Positions 49,206-59,200 of a DNA stretch of 64,000 nucleotides are shown here, piece after piece. Each line of letters starts with the position of its first letter. The stretch's first letter is position 1. The position numbers were made by a program, and so were the translations under genes. The notes beneath the pieces are model-generated. The model made no database searches. It saw only the letters and a list, made by a program, of their open reading frames with translations, and was not told where the DNA came from. This stretch comes from CAVPJW01 sp963705525 (lineage in GTDB: Bacteria; Acidobacteriota; Vicinamibacteria; Vicinamibacterales; CAVPJW01), in the NCBI GenBank assembly GCA_963705525.1, contig CAVPJW010000004.1, positions 1,364,001 through 1,428,000 on the forward strand. The letters run 5' to 3'.

Positions 49206-49800
49206 TTGTGTCTCAGAAGTCCTTCGATAACCAGACAGGCGATCGGCGTCGCACTTATTGGAGTGTTTCTCGTCACGCTTGTTAGAACCGTCACAGTTGC
49301 TGCCGCCGGCGGAGGAGAGGACCAGAGCCGAGTAAAGCAAGGCTTCGCGATCAGCCCCGTCAAACTCAACCTCAAAGGCAAGAACCGGGCGTGGGTTGGC
49401 CTGGGAAGTTATCTCGTCAATGCAGTGGGCAGCTGCAATGACTGCCACTCCTGCCCGTCGTACGCACCGGGGCACAACCCCTACGATGGCGTCGGTGACG
49501 GCCAGATCAACAGCGCCAAACTTCCTTGCCGGTGGCGTCCCGTTCGGCCCGCCGCCGCAGGTGCTGTCCGCAAATCTCACGCCCGATGCGTCAGGTCTGC
49601 CGAATGGCATCAAGTTCGAGGACTTTTTCAGCCTGATCCGGACCGGGCACGACTCGGAAGATCCTCCGGGCCAAGTGCTGCAGGTCATGCCGTGGCCGGT
49701 GCTGCGCAACATGACGCGGCACGACATCCGCGCCATTTACGAATATCTGCGAGCGATCCCACCGGCGCAGCCAGGATCGTGCGCGTTCCCGGGTCAGTAG
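49206..49800 (+). pseudogene. c-type cytochrome, one frameshift
   Basis: A signal-anchor stretch (AIGVALIGVFLVTLV) precedes GSYLVNAVGSCNDCHSC with a CxxCH haem site. After QINSA near 49518, an extra A in an AAA run shifts the frame; the continuation FLAGGVPFGPPPQVLSANLTPD...DFFSLIRTGHD...MPWPVLRNMTRHDIRAIYEYLRAIPP is typical of membrane-linked cytochromes c that use a Met axial ligand. The TTG start is uncertain. It is divergent from the amidohydrolase gene by about 24 bp. Confidence 0.68.
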
Positions 49801-49935
49801 TTACGAGAAGGTGGGGCCGTGATGGCCGAGGTGAAGCCTCGGCCATTCGTCCGCATCGGGTCGTCCGCTACCCTGCGCGCCGCTGCGTAACACGAAAGCC
49901 GGCGTTCGCCGGCGACCTGGGTGACGCGGTTTCAT

Positions 49936-50160
49936 TCACCAGCGTCCACCCGGTGCAGCGCCTCCAGTCGCACTCGCGCCGGTAGCCGCGCGCGCGACGA
50001 TGTCATCCGCGTGTCGCCTCGCAGTTGCGGCATCGTTGCACGGCAACGACAGATACGCCTCGCCGTCGCACACCGACGCGCGATGGCTGCCGTTCGATGT
50101 CGTTCTCGTCACGATCAGTTTCCCGCTGTCGAGAGTATGTGTCCGTTCACAAGTCGCCAT
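49936..50160 (-). CDS. Small hypothetical protein
   Basis: 74-residue protein starting MATCERTHTLDSGKLIVTRT and ending in a Gly/Ala-rich tail. No family is recognised, but GGAGGAG six bases before the ATG and amphipathic beta-like residues 10-40 (LIVTRTTSNGSHRASVCDGEAYL) support a real gene. It lies 47 bp downstream of the D-aminoacylase-like gene on the same strand. The rest of 49801-50207 shows nothing. Confidence 0.5.
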   Translation of the reverse strand: MATCERTHTLDSGKLIVTRTTSNGSHRASVCDGEAYLSLPCNDAATARRHADDIVARAATGASATGGAAPGGRW

Positions 50161-50207
50161 GATCAGCTCCTCCAGTCTGCCGCCGCCCGGAGTAGCATGA
50201 TCAGTGC

Positions 50208-51938
50208 CTAGTTTGCGGCTGGCCTCGGCCGGTAACCAGGTCCGCGAAGCGGTCGGCCCGGGCGCTCGTCGGTGATCTTCCCATCGCGCACCACGGCCTT
50301 GCCATTCACGAGCACGTCCATCACGCCGACGGAATAGTGCATCGGATCGACATAGGTCGCCTTGTCCTGAACTCTGTTCATGTCGAACACGGTGATGTCA
50401 GCCATCATGCCAGGCCGGATGATGCCGCGGTCACGAATGCCGACCTGAGCAGCAGCAAGCGACGTCATCTTCCGGATGGCTTCTTCGAGCGCGATGGCGT
50501 GCTGGTCGCGGACGTACATCGCGAGATAGCGCGGAAACGCTCCGAACGACCTCGGATGCACCTTGGTATGTGAGAGCGGCCCGTCCTCGGCCCTCCCCTC
50601 CGAGTCCACGCCGAGAGAAACCAGGCGATGAATGTTCACGACGCGCATGTCGTCTTCATTCATGGCGGCGATCACGACCTGGCTGTAGCCGCGATCCTGA
50701 ATGGCGATGTCCATCGCGGCATCGCGCGGATCCTTGTTGATCTGCCGCCCTATTTCAGTGAAGCTCAGGCCTTCGTACTTCTTCAGATCCGGGTTGAGCA
50801 CCGTCGCCAGCGTGACGCCGTCGGATCCGCCCGATCCCTGCCACTGGTTCTCCCAGCTCACGTTCGGATCGTCCATCTCTTTCTTGATCTTTTCGCGCTG
50901 GGCCGGATCGCTGAGGCGCGCGATCATCTTGTCCGGCCCGCCCTCCCACGCCCATGTCGGGAGGCACGCCGTGAGTTCGTTGGACCCCCGGGCGTACGGA
51001 TACACCGCGCCGCTGATGTTGAGGCCGCGCGATCGCGCATCCTCGATGCGGCGCAGCACTTCGCCAATCTTCCCGAAATTCTGCGGATACACCGCCTTGA
51101 GATGCCAGACGACCGTGGGAATCTTCGCCTGGTCGGCGATGGCGAACACTTCATCGAGCGATTCGAAGATGCGGTTCCCCTCCGAACGCTGGTGCGTGAA
51201 GTACACGCCGCCGTAGCGTGAGGCCACCTTGGCCAGCTCGACGATCTCCGCGGTCGAGGCGAATCGGTGCGGCACATACTGAAGCGATGTGCTCAGCCCC
51301 ATCGCGCCGTCTTCCATCGCCTGCGCCACGAGTCCCCTCATCTGGTCCAGCTCGCTGGCCGTGGCAGGGCGGTCGTCGAGTCCGATGACGTAATTGCGGA
51401 GACCGCCGGCACCGACGAACGTTCCCATGTTGATCGTCGACTTCGAGCGCTCGAGGCGCCGGAGGTACTCGTCGAGCGTCCGCCAGTCGCGCGTGATCCC
51501 GTAGGCTTTGTACGCGGCTGCGCTCTGCGCGATCAGCCGGTCGTTCACCGGCGCGATGGATGCGCCTTCCCCCGTGATCTCGGTCGTAATGCCCTGGGTG
51601 ATCTTGCTCGCCACGCGGTTGTCGACCAGCACCGTGAACTCCGACTGGCCCTGCGTGTCGATGAAGCCGGGGGATACCACGAGCCCCGCCGCGTCAATCT
51701 TCGTTCGCGCCATGGCGTTCGGGAGCTTTCCCACCGCCTGGATCCGATCGCCGACGATACCGACGTCACCCTCGAACCAGGGCGCGCCGGTGCCATCGAC
51801 GATGCGTCCGCCGGTGATCAGCACGTCGAACGTGGTTGGTTGTGCCGTGAGGACGACACCGAGCGCTGCCGCAAGTGCGAGGGCGGACAAAGACAGCCGC
51901 CGCTCGTCTGGCGTGAAATATCGTCTGATGCGATTCAT
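50208..51938 (-). CDS. Exported N-acyl-D-amino-acid deacylase-like amidohydrolase
   Basis: 576-residue amidohydrolase-superfamily protein with an N-terminal signal (ALALAAALGVVLTAQ). The beta sandwich and barrel are clear: FDVLITGGRIVDGTGAPWFEGDVGIVGDRI, LVVSPGFIDTQGQSEF, ITTEITGEGASIAPV, VYFTHQRSEG and the C-terminal RPGMMADITVFD. The HxH pair that normally follows GFID is replaced by QxQ (DTQGQSE), so one metal site is altered. Substrates could be D-acyl amino acids from peptidoglycan or peptides, but this is not certain. Confidence 0.85.
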   Translation of the reverse strand: MNRIRRYFTPDERRLSLSALALAAALGVVLTAQPTTFDVLITGGRIVDGTGAPWFEGDVGIVGDRIQAVGKLPNAMARTKIDAAGLVVSPGFIDTQGQSEFTVLVDNRVASKITQGITTEITGEGASIAPVNDRLIAQSAAAYKAYGITRDWRTLDEYLRRLERSKSTINMGTFVGAGGLRNYVIGLDDRPATASELDQMRGLVAQAMEDGAMGLSTSLQYVPHRFASTAEIVELAKVASRYGGVYFTHQRSEGNRIFESLDEVFAIADQAKIPTVVWHLKAVYPQNFGKIGEVLRRIEDARSRGLNISGAVYPYARGSNELTACLPTWAWEGGPDKMIARLSDPAQREKIKKEMDDPNVSWENQWQGSGGSDGVTLATVLNPDLKKYEGLSFTEIGRQINKDPRDAAMDIAIQDRGYSQVVIAAMNEDDMRVVNIHRLVSLGVDSEGRAEDGPLSHTKVHPRSFGAFPRYLAMYVRDQHAIALEEAIRKMTSLAAAQVGIRDRGIIRPGMMADITVFDMNRVQDKATYVDPMHYSVGVMDVLVNGKAVVRDGKITDERPGRPLRGPGYRPRPAAN

Positions 51939-52011
51939 GAGAACGCTCCTGTATGGAGAATGACTCTCGGGATGGTCGCCAGATTCTAGTCGATTGCTTC
52001 GGTGCGTCCCG

Positions 52012-53973
52012 CTACCAGCGTCCGATGCACATGAGCAACAGTCGGACGCCGTCCCAGGCGATCACGAGCGCGCCCGCCGCAGCAAGCGCGACGCCGGCCG
52101 ACGACCGGCCCGCAAGCCACGCAAGGAAATAGGCCCCGCAGCACACGAACACGGGCGCCACGGCGAGATTCGCACGCATCTCGATGGCCGAAACGATCCC
52201 CAGCAGCGAAAAGACCAGCCACATCGCCGCCCAGCCGACCAGAACAATCGTGAGGGCTTCGCGTCGCCGCCGCCGAATCAGGAGCGCGGCACCGGCGGCT
52301 GCGCAGAGCAGCATCGGCACGCCGGGGAGTCCATAGTCGTTCGAGTGACCGATGAGCCACCGTTTGAGCTTCGTCGACGCAGGCGCCACAATCGATCGCG
52401 TTGGCGCTTCGCCTTCACCCGACATCACGCGTTCGATGGTCTTCCGGTAGATGGGCGTGAACCGTGGGTTCGAGTAGTACACCGCGTACGAAACGGTAGC
52501 CGCAGCCAGCATGATCACGACGGCCCAGACTCCGGTGCGCCTCGCCACGTGGCTCCCGGCGGCAATGACGAGAAGGCCACTCGCCGCGCACACCAGCGGA
52601 ATGCCCACCGAGATCGTGCTGAAATGCGAGAGGAAGGCGATCGTGAGAAGGGTCCACGCGATAGCCAGCGGCGTGGCGGCGAGGCGGACGCCGGCCGCGG
52701 CCCACACGATCGTGCCCATGGCCGCGGCAAAGAGGCTTTGACCGAACGCGTTCGTGAGATTGGCGTTGCAGAGCGCCTGCACCGGCGCCCGCGCCAGCGG
52801 CCAGAAGAGCGCCGTCAGAAATGCCGCGCGCGCATCGTGCCATTGGCGACGGACCGCCGCGTACAGCGCGAAGCCTGCCAGCGCGTCGGCGACGACCGTC
52901 AATCCCCGCAGCAGGAGCGCCTGATCGGGCTGGGCCGGAAAGAAACGCCAGAAAGGCAGCGCCACGACATAGAGCGCCACCGCGTAGGGGAATTCAAAGA
53001 ACGGCCGGGGAGTGACCGACGTGAAGAAGTAGGTGCCGGCGTGCACGAGCTGCGCGCGATGGACCTGGAACGTCGAGTCACCGACCATAGCGAGCGGATG
53101 CGCCAGAAAGGCGAGCTTCAGCGCGCTCATCCCCAGCAAGATGCCGATCGCGCTCGACCAGCCTCGAAGCACGACCGTCGCGCCCGGCCACCGCCACCTC
53201 AGCACGCCAACGACCGCACCGACCGCCGTGACCCCAAGACCCAGGTGTGCGATCCGCTCGACAAATGTGCCAACGATGGCGCCGTCGAGGAGCATCAACC
53301 ACGCGAACGTGCCGGCGATCAACGCCGTCGAGCACATCGCCGCCCAGAGTGGAAATCCGCACAGCAGCATACCGAGGACACACGCCATCGTCGCCAGACC
53401 CATCCGCGCGATCACGGCGCGGCTCGGTCGAAAATGACCGGCCGCCGCCTTCACGCGAACGTCGTCGATCATGACGCCCAGCGCGCGCTTGTCGGCGGGT
53501 CCGGGGACGAATGTATTAGAGACGTCGAGCGAGATCGTCGCGCCATCGACGGCATCGGGAGGAATCACGCACGAGAGGAGCTGCGGTCTGTTCGAGCTGC
53601 GCTCGGTCACGCGCGGAGTCCCGTCGACAGAGAGGGTGAGAAGAGGCTGCTCCACACCGCGAGGCCGCGCGGCGGACGCGCGGATGGCAAACTCGTACGT
53701 CTGCGATCGATCGAGATGCGGCAGGTTGAATCGCGCGGTCTGACCCGTCCAGCTGAAGCGACGCCCCGCCGCGAGATCGATTTCCGGCGGAAAGAACCCC
53801 TCGGCAACGAACCAGCCGTGGGATCGATTGGTCCACCCGCCTTCACGCACGGGTCCGGACAGTTCCGCCGGCGCCGCCCAGCGGGCGCCTGCGGCCAGCA
53901 GCGCGATTCCGGCCAGTCCAGCCAGGAGGCTGAGACCAAGCGGCACCAGAACCTGTCGAGCGATTGACGTCAA
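52012..53973 (-). CDS. Multi-pass membrane protein of the glycan locus (GT-C-like)
   Basis: 653-residue membrane protein. An N-terminal helix anchors a periplasmic domain of about 170 residues (WTNRSHGWFVAEGFFPPEIDLA, beta-rich), followed by about eleven transmembrane helices (from about residue 185), a layout like GT-C glycosyltransferases. A candidate catalytic Asp lies in LAMVGDSTFQVHRAQL. It overlaps the upstream deacetylase gene by 4 bp (ATGA). Sugar donor and acceptor are unknown. Confidence 0.7.
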   Translation of the reverse strand: MTSIARQVLVPLGLSLLAGLAGIALLAAGARWAAPAELSGPVREGGWTNRSHGWFVAEGFFPPEIDLAAGRRFSWTGQTARFNLPHLDRSQTYEFAIRASAARPRGVEQPLLTLSVDGTPRVTERSSNRPQLLSCVIPPDAVDGATISLDVSNTFVPGPADKRALGVMIDDVRVKAAAGHFRPSRAVIARMGLATMACVLGMLLCGFPLWAAMCSTALIAGTFAWLMLLDGAIVGTFVERIAHLGLGVTAVGAVVGVLRWRWPGATVVLRGWSSAIGILLGMSALKLAFLAHPLAMVGDSTFQVHRAQLVHAGTYFFTSVTPRPFFEFPYAVALYVVALPFWRFFPAQPDQALLLRGLTVVADALAGFALYAAVRRQWHDARAAFLTALFWPLARAPVQALCNANLTNAFGQSLFAAAMGTIVWAAAGVRLAATPLAIAWTLLTIAFLSHFSTISVGIPLVCAASGLLVIAAGSHVARRTGVWAVVIMLAAATVSYAVYYSNPRFTPIYRKTIERVMSGEGEAPTRSIVAPASTKLKRWLIGHSNDYGLPGVPMLLCAAAGAALLIRRRRREALTIVLVGWAAMWLVFSLLGIVSAIEMRANLAVAPVFVCCGAYFLAWLAGRSSAGVALAAAGALVIAWDGVRLLLMCIGRW

Positions 53974-54983
53974 CCTCGCGACGATCCTTCAGGCCGCGTC
54001 TCGGCGACGAGCGAGCGGGGTTCGGTGCGGTCGACGCTGGATCTGGCCTGGTCTGCGGCAGGCATGGCGGTGGCCGTTTCTTCGGCGAGGAACAGGCGCG
54101 CGCACTCGCCTGCCGTCCGAATCCTGCCGTCGAACTGCTCGAGCAGGCACTCGACGGCGCGCATCATCCAGGGGCCGGTGTGGCGAAGAAAGACCGCGTT
54201 CTTGACGGGGTGGCCCAGCGGCTGGGGACGATCGCCGACCTCCCACGGATGGAAGTAGAACATTGCGCACCCGTCTCGAGCGGTCGAGCGGAGCGCGATG
54301 GACGTCCAGTGGAAGCCGAGAATGCGGGTCATGATCCCCGAGCCCGCCGACAGCTTGATGATCGGAAATGACGGGAGCGGCAGCTCGACCAGCCGCGCAG
54401 TTCCGCGGCGCGCGATGTCGTCGTAGCTGGGGTGATACGGCTGCCGCGGGGCATTCGCCCAGCCCTTGTACTTCCCCCCGATCGGACGCGAGACACACAC
54501 CGTTGAGTCGTAGACGAATCCGAGGCTTTCGAGAATCTCCGTGGCCCACGGCGCATAGACGAGGTTCGGCGCGCGATAGCCAACCGGGCGCTGCCCTGTC
54601 GTCAGCACGAGACGCGATACCGCGTCCTCGAGATGCCGCCTGAACAGATCGGGGCCGAGCACCGTGATGTCCACGTGATGCTTCCCGTGGCAGGCAATCT
54701 CATGGCCCCGCGCCGCGATCTCGCGCACGAGGTCCGGATACCATTCGACAATCTCGCCAAGGATGAAGAAGGTGCACCGGCAGCGGCGACGGTCGAACAG
54801 ATCCAGCAGAGCCAGCGTCGGTCGAATGACTTCTCCGGCCGGCCGATCGGGAGTTCCGTACAGCCGTTCGAAGAGGGCTCGGGTGTCTGGGAGAATGCTC
54901 GCCTGCTGACCATCGACCCATCGACGAGAATGGAACCATTCGTCCACGTCAACGGAGAGTCCCAGGATTCCCTCGTCGGACAT
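53970..54983 (-). CDS. Polysaccharide deacetylase (NodB/XrtA-associated type)
   Basis: 337-residue cytoplasmic or membrane-associated carbohydrate esterase family 4 protein. LSVDVDEWFHSRRW gives the catalytic Asp pair, EIACHGKHHVDI the metal His residues and VGYRAPNLVYAPW the conserved Arg; FYFHPWEV supplies the late His. This form is common in exopolysaccharide loci with exosortase or PEP-CTERM systems. ATG at 54983 is 4 bp after the methyltransferase stop, so the genes are coupled. It deacetylates N-acetylated sugars in a surface polymer (inference from family). Confidence 0.88.
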   Translation of the reverse strand: MSDEGILGLSVDVDEWFHSRRWVDGQQASILPDTRALFERLYGTPDRPAGEVIRPTLALLDLFDRRRCRCTFFILGEIVEWYPDLVREIAARGHEIACHGKHHVDITVLGPDLFRRHLEDAVSRLVLTTGQRPVGYRAPNLVYAPWATEILESLGFVYDSTVCVSRPIGGKYKGWANAPRQPYHPSYDDIARRGTARLVELPLPSFPIIKLSAGSGIMTRILGFHWTSIALRSTARDGCAMFYFHPWEVGDRPQPLGHPVKNAVFLRHTGPWMMRAVECLLEQFDGRIRTAGECARLFLAEETATAMPAADQARSSVDRTEPRSLVAETRPEGSSRG

Positions 54984-54987
54984 TGTG

Positions 54988-55692
54988 TTAGACCGCACGC
55001 GAGGACGCACGCGCGAACGCCAGCGCGGTGAAGGAGTGGCCAAGGACTCGCTTCTGCTCTGTAAATCCGTGGCGCCGGGCGATCGCGACGACGTCCTCGA
55101 TCGGGTGATAGTACAAATGAAATCTCTTGAGGCGCGCCAGCATGAACCTGAGCTGGCGGCGCCACCAGGGGCCGCGCGTGTCCACGACGATCAGAAGCTC
55201 GCCTGTGGCCGCGCACGCCCTGGCGAGCAGCCGCTCGATGTCGAAATAGTATTCGATGACCCCGATCATCAGTGTCACATCCACGGGGGGGACGTCGCTC
55301 TGAAGAATGTCGCCGACTCTGAATTCGGTTCGATCCGCGACGCCCGCCGATTGCGCTTCGCGGCTGGCAATCTCGGTCATGGCCTCGACGATATCGAGTC
55401 CCGTCACGCGCGCGCCGAGCTTCGCTGCCGCAATGGATACTTCACCCGATCCGCATCCCAGGTCGAGAACGCGCTTGCCTCGCACGTCGTGCGCCGCGAG
55501 CCATTCGGCGACGATCGCCGTTCGGAGGCTGAACGTCCTGTTGCGAAACAGCCGGTTGATCAGTCCGTGGAGGGCGTTCTGGCCGCCGCCGCTGAACGCG
55601 CGGTGATAGTCGTCGGCGAAGCTCGCAAAGTAACTCTTGGCGATGACGGCTTCGTCGTCGGCCGAGCTGTCGGCTGGTCTCTCGTTCACCAT
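54988..55692 (-). CDS. Class I SAM-dependent methyltransferase
   Basis: 234-residue enzyme. Motif I VLDLGCGSGEVSIAAAKLGARVTGLD binds SAM, followed by FRVGDILQSDVP and VDVTLMIGVIEYYFD. The fold is Methyltransf_11/25-type. As part of the minus-strand glycan operon (stop 4 bp before the deacetylase start) it may methylate a sugar or lipid carrier, but no substrate motif identifies it. Confidence 0.86.
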   Translation of the reverse strand: MVNERPADSSADDEAVIAKSYFASFADDYHRAFSGGGQNALHGLINRLFRNRTFSLRTAIVAEWLAAHDVRGKRVLDLGCGSGEVSIAAAKLGARVTGLDIVEAMTEIASREAQSAGVADRTEFRVGDILQSDVPPVDVTLMIGVIEYYFDIERLLARACAATGELLIVVDTRGPWWRRQLRFMLARLKRFHLYYHPIEDVVAIARRHGFTEQKRVLGHSFTALAFARASSRAV

Positions 55693-55735
55693 CTTCTGGG
55701 CGATTATAGGGCTGAATCCGCTCGCGTTCAGGATC

Positions 55736-57682
55736 TCAGTCGATCAAACGAACGCGCCCGAGGCGATACGTGTAGTCGCCGTCGATTGGCAGGATCGACA
55801 GTGTGTCAATCGAGGCGCCGCCTGGGATCGCCGCGTCGTACACGGCCAGGGCCCCGGTTGGCTGAGCGGCTGGTCCCACGATAGTCGTTCCGACGCGTCG
55901 TCGCGCCTGCCAGAATTCGATCCTGTACCGGTCGTCATCATCGAGCGAGATCTCGAATCGGCCGCGAGTCACGACCCGGCCCAGATCGATCTGCGCTCCC
56001 CGCTCGTAGAGTGAAGTCGTCGCTACAGGCGCCGAGTCGCCCGCAGGTTCCGACAGGTCGGCCAGGCGAAGGCGCGTCAGCCCGTACCCGGCCAGCAATG
56101 AATCGTACGAGCCCAGGTTCATTCTGACGATCGCCCTCCAGCGATCGCCTCCCCACAGATCGCCCCGAACGATCAGCGCAAGTCGACTGTAGTACGCCGC
56201 GACGCCCGGATCCTTGATGTGCAGGCGTCCTTCGCGGAGCGTGTCCTCGTAGCCCTCGGGCGTTCGGCGATAGAAGTGGCCGATGTGCCACGGGCGACGC
56301 GCCGGCAGCCGAGCCAGCAGAGGATCCGCCAGCGCCAGAAGGTCAATCACATGGACTCTCGGTCCGGCCTCGAAGCCATAGAAGCCGATGGCCGATTGCG
56401 AGACAACGTCGGTGCCGTCGCGCGACGCGAGACGACCGGCCCTGGCCCGGCGGTGATTGGGAATCTCCGGCTGGTACGGCGCGAGGAGCAAGCCGGTTGC
56501 GGCGTAGTACACGTTGCGCTCGTCCGTGATGGGGCCGGTCTGAGGCTCGGGGCGAGGTTGCCCGTAGTTCGCACCGCTCAATAACGGTGGGTGTGCTCCC
56601 GCGAAACCGAGGGTCAGGACTGCGAGCGCCATCAGTGGCCAGGCGCGAAACCGCAGCCAGTCGATGCAGGCCAGGAGCGCCACGGCACACACGAAGGGCG
56701 CCGTGAGAAAGCGCCCGCTCATGAAATCCCCGCCGACGCGAACGATGTAGGCCCCGTACAGGAGGATGCCCAGGCGAATCGTCCATCCGCCGCGCAATCT
56801 GGCCGAACCCGGCAGGATGCAGGCGGCAATGATTACCGTCAACGTCACCGGATCGTGCGTGAAGGATTCGGCGAGGTACGACACGCCCTGGCGCGCGAGC
56901 TCCGCGCCCGTGATTCCCGTACTCAACTTCGCGTACGCGGTGTTCGGAAACAGAAACCCGTAATAGACGATCGAGAAGAGTTCCCAGACCAGAAACGGAA
57001 CGAAGCCCGCGGCGACGGCACCGAGAGCCCTGACGCTCGGCACCTGCCAGAGTGCGAGGGCCAGCGCCGGCGCCACGAGCAGCAGCACGTCCATCCGATT
57101 CAGTACCGCGAGGCTGGCCACCATGCTCAGCCAGTAGAGATCCCCGGCATTCGACCGTGGTCGAAAAAAGCGCCACAGGAAGAGCAGCAGCAACGCGTGG
57201 GTGAGAGGATTTTCGAGACCCGATGTCGAAAAGTCGACGAATGCCTTCGACGAGATGAGCGCAACCAGGGCAAGCGCTCCACCCGGAACCGACGCCCCGA
57301 ACAGAAGCGCCAGCGCTGCGCTGCAGGCGAGCGACAGCACAATCGAGAGCGCCAGCGACGTGTAGTAAGGCTCGCGCGTGACGACATAGAGCGCCGTCAT
57401 CACGAACATCCACAGCGGATGCGTATATGCCTGAACCCGTTCGGCAACGTTCCACCGGAGGCCGTAACCACGCACGAAATTGTCCACGGTGCGGAACGTG
57501 ATGTAGGCGTCGTCACTCACCCACGCGGTGCGGATGAGCACAACCAGAACGAGCAGCAAGAGAGCTGCGACGAGGGCTGGCGCGCGGCCGGCGCGCGACG
57601 CGTAGTCGCCGCCTGTCGCGAGCCCGGTCGAAGCGTGAGAGCCGTCGCCCGACGACATGCTGCGGCGCTGAGAGGAAGACAC
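55736..57682 (-). CDS. AftB-like GT-C glycosyltransferase
   Basis: 648-residue membrane protein with about nine transmembrane helices and a C-terminal periplasmic domain (from about 420). The first loop reads SDDAYITFRTVDNFVRGYGLRWN...QAYTHPLWM, where the Asp pair and the HP motif match polyprenyl-phosphate-sugar-dependent transferases of the arabinofuranosyltransferase AftB/GT-C type. GLENPLTHALLL is a second conserved block. A downstream ATG at 57658 is an alternative start. It heads the minus-strand glycan cluster. Confidence 0.8.
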   Translation of the reverse strand: MSSSQRRSMSSGDGSHASTGLATGGDYASRAGRAPALVAALLLLVLVVLIRTAWVSDDAYITFRTVDNFVRGYGLRWNVAERVQAYTHPLWMFVMTALYVVTREPYYTSLALSIVLSLACSAALALLFGASVPGGALALVALISSKAFVDFSTSGLENPLTHALLLLFLWRFFRPRSNAGDLYWLSMVASLAVLNRMDVLLLVAPALALALWQVPSVRALGAVAAGFVPFLVWELFSIVYYGFLFPNTAYAKLSTGITGAELARQGVSYLAESFTHDPVTLTVIIAACILPGSARLRGGWTIRLGILLYGAYIVRVGGDFMSGRFLTAPFVCAVALLACIDWLRFRAWPLMALAVLTLGFAGAHPPLLSGANYGQPRPEPQTGPITDERNVYYAATGLLLAPYQPEIPNHRRARAGRLASRDGTDVVSQSAIGFYGFEAGPRVHVIDLLALADPLLARLPARRPWHIGHFYRRTPEGYEDTLREGRLHIKDPGVAAYYSRLALIVRGDLWGGDRWRAIVRMNLGSYDSLLAGYGLTRLRLADLSEPAGDSAPVATTSLYERGAQIDLGRVVTRGRFEISLDDDDRYRIEFWQARRRVGTTIVGPAAQPTGALAVYDAAIPGGASIDTLSILPIDGDYTYRLGRVRLID

Positions 57683-57732
57683 GAAGAAGGACCGAGATCG
57701 AGCCCGCCCTGAAGTCTGACTGTTTGGAGAGC

Positions 57733-57738
57733 ATTATA
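57733..57738 (-). promoter_or_regulatory. Possible -10 box of the minus-strand glycan operon
   Basis: An exact TATAAT on the minus strand lies 50 bp upstream of the AftB-like start in the 70-bp divergent spacer, in a locally A/T-rich stretch. No convincing -35 box is at 17 bp spacing, so the call is tentative. Confidence 0.3.
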
Positions 57739-57752
57739 TAGTAGCGTTTTCG

Positions 57753-59192
57753 ATGAACCTGCCCGCGTCATCGCAGCCCGGCACCGCGACCCGCAAGCCG
57801 ATCGTGCCTCTCCTTGTACTGCTCGGGCTCTTCGTGGCATCGCTGCCGGCGGTCACGACGCGAATCTACGGAACCGACGAGATTCAGTGGTTCGCGTTTC
57901 TTCGGTCGATGTGGTTCGATCGTGATCTCTCCTTCGACAACGAGTATCGCTATTTCTACGACCGCGGCCTCGGCGCCGCACATGGATTCCACGAGACGTT
58001 CCTCGAACGAACGACAGCGACAGGCCTGCGCGAAAATTTCGGAACGATCGGCAGCGCCATCCTGTGGGCGCCGTTCTACGGGATCGCGGATGCGACGGTC
58101 AGGGTCAGGCGGTCGTTCGGCTCGTCCATCCCTGCGGACGGGTACTCGCACCCCTATATCGCGGCGGTCTGCTACGGATCTGCGTTCTACGGTTTGGCGG
58201 CGCTCGTGTTGAGCGCTCTGGCGGCACGGCGGGTGACGGGCGACGGAACCGTCGCGGCCGCTGCCGTGTGGCTCGGCACGCCACTCCTCTTCTATGTGTA
58301 CCTCTCTCCTGTCATGGCGCACGCCCCAGGGGCATTCGCGGTGGCGGCGTTCGTGCTGACGTGGCTGGTCGTCCGACCGCAGTGGTCGGCACGAGGTCTC
58401 ATGGCGCTCGGTGCGTTCGGCGCCTTGATGATCATGGTCCGCGAGCAGGACCTGTTCATCATCGGTGGGCCGGCGCTGGACCTCGCCCTGACGATGTGGC
58501 GATCCTGGACGTCGAAGTCGCCAGATGGTCCGCAACCTGCGGTGCTCGCGCGCAGGGTACTGGCGGGCGCCCTCGTCGCGGCGCTTGTCTATCTTCCGCA
58601 GGCGCTGGCCTACATTGCGCTCAATGGACGTCTCGGACCCTCAGGGCTCGTGTCGCGCAAGATGATGTGGTGGTCGCCGCATGCGGCCTCCGTGCTCGTC
58701 TCGACGAAGCACGGGTTTCTGTTCTGGACGCCGCTCGCCGCACTCGCCATCGCGGGGTTGGCGCTCGTCGCCTTCGGAAAGACCCACAGGCCCCAATGGA
58801 CCGCTGATCACCGGCGAATCGCAGCCTGCGCGCTCGTCATGCTGGGGCTCGAGATCTATGTCGCCGGCGCGGTTGACTCGTGGACGGTCGCGGGCGCGTT
58901 TGGCCAACGCCGCTTTGTGTCGGCTACCGTGCTGCTCGTTCTCGGGTTGGCGGCCCTCGTCACCACCGCGGACGTTCGGCCCCGGCGCACGGTCCTGGCT
59001 GTCGCAACCGCACTCTGCATCTGGTGGAACCTCGGCCTCACGATCCAGTTCGGTCTGAAGTTGATGGACCGGCAGAGGCTCCAACTCGGCACGAATGCGT
59101 ACCACACATTCGTGACGGTCCCGAAAATCCTGCCGGGGACTGTGTATCGATACTTCTTCGACAGGCCGTCGCTCTATCAATCGCGGGATTGA
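57753..59192 (+). CDS. Multi-pass membrane protein, GT-C-like
   Basis: 479-residue membrane protein with about ten hydrophobic helices. An early loop holds YGTDEIQWFAFLRSMWFDRDLSFDNEYRYFYD, an acidic GT-C-type loop, and SSIPADGYSHPY follows. The pattern suggests a polyprenyl-phosphate-sugar-dependent transferase or mannosyltransferase, but no exact family was recognised. It is divergent from the AftB-like gene and followed by a soluble hypothetical gene after 8 bp. Confidence 0.65.
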   Translation: MNLPASSQPGTATRKPIVPLLVLLGLFVASLPAVTTRIYGTDEIQWFAFLRSMWFDRDLSFDNEYRYFYDRGLGAAHGFHETFLERTTATGLRENFGTIGSAILWAPFYGIADATVRVRRSFGSSIPADGYSHPYIAAVCYGSAFYGLAALVLSALAARRVTGDGTVAAAAVWLGTPLLFYVYLSPVMAHAPGAFAVAAFVLTWLVVRPQWSARGLMALGAFGALMIMVREQDLFIIGGPALDLALTMWRSWTSKSPDGPQPAVLARRVLAGALVAALVYLPQALAYIALNGRLGPSGLVSRKMMWWSPHAASVLVSTKHGFLFWTPLAALAIAGLALVAFGKTHRPQWTADHRRIAACALVMLGLEIYVAGAVDSWTVAGAFGQRRFVSATVLLVLGLAALVTTADVRPRRTVLAVATALCIWWNLGLTIQFGLKLMDRQRLQLGTNAYHTFVTVPKILPGTVYRYFFDRPSLYQSRD

Positions 59193-59200
59193 CAGGTCAC

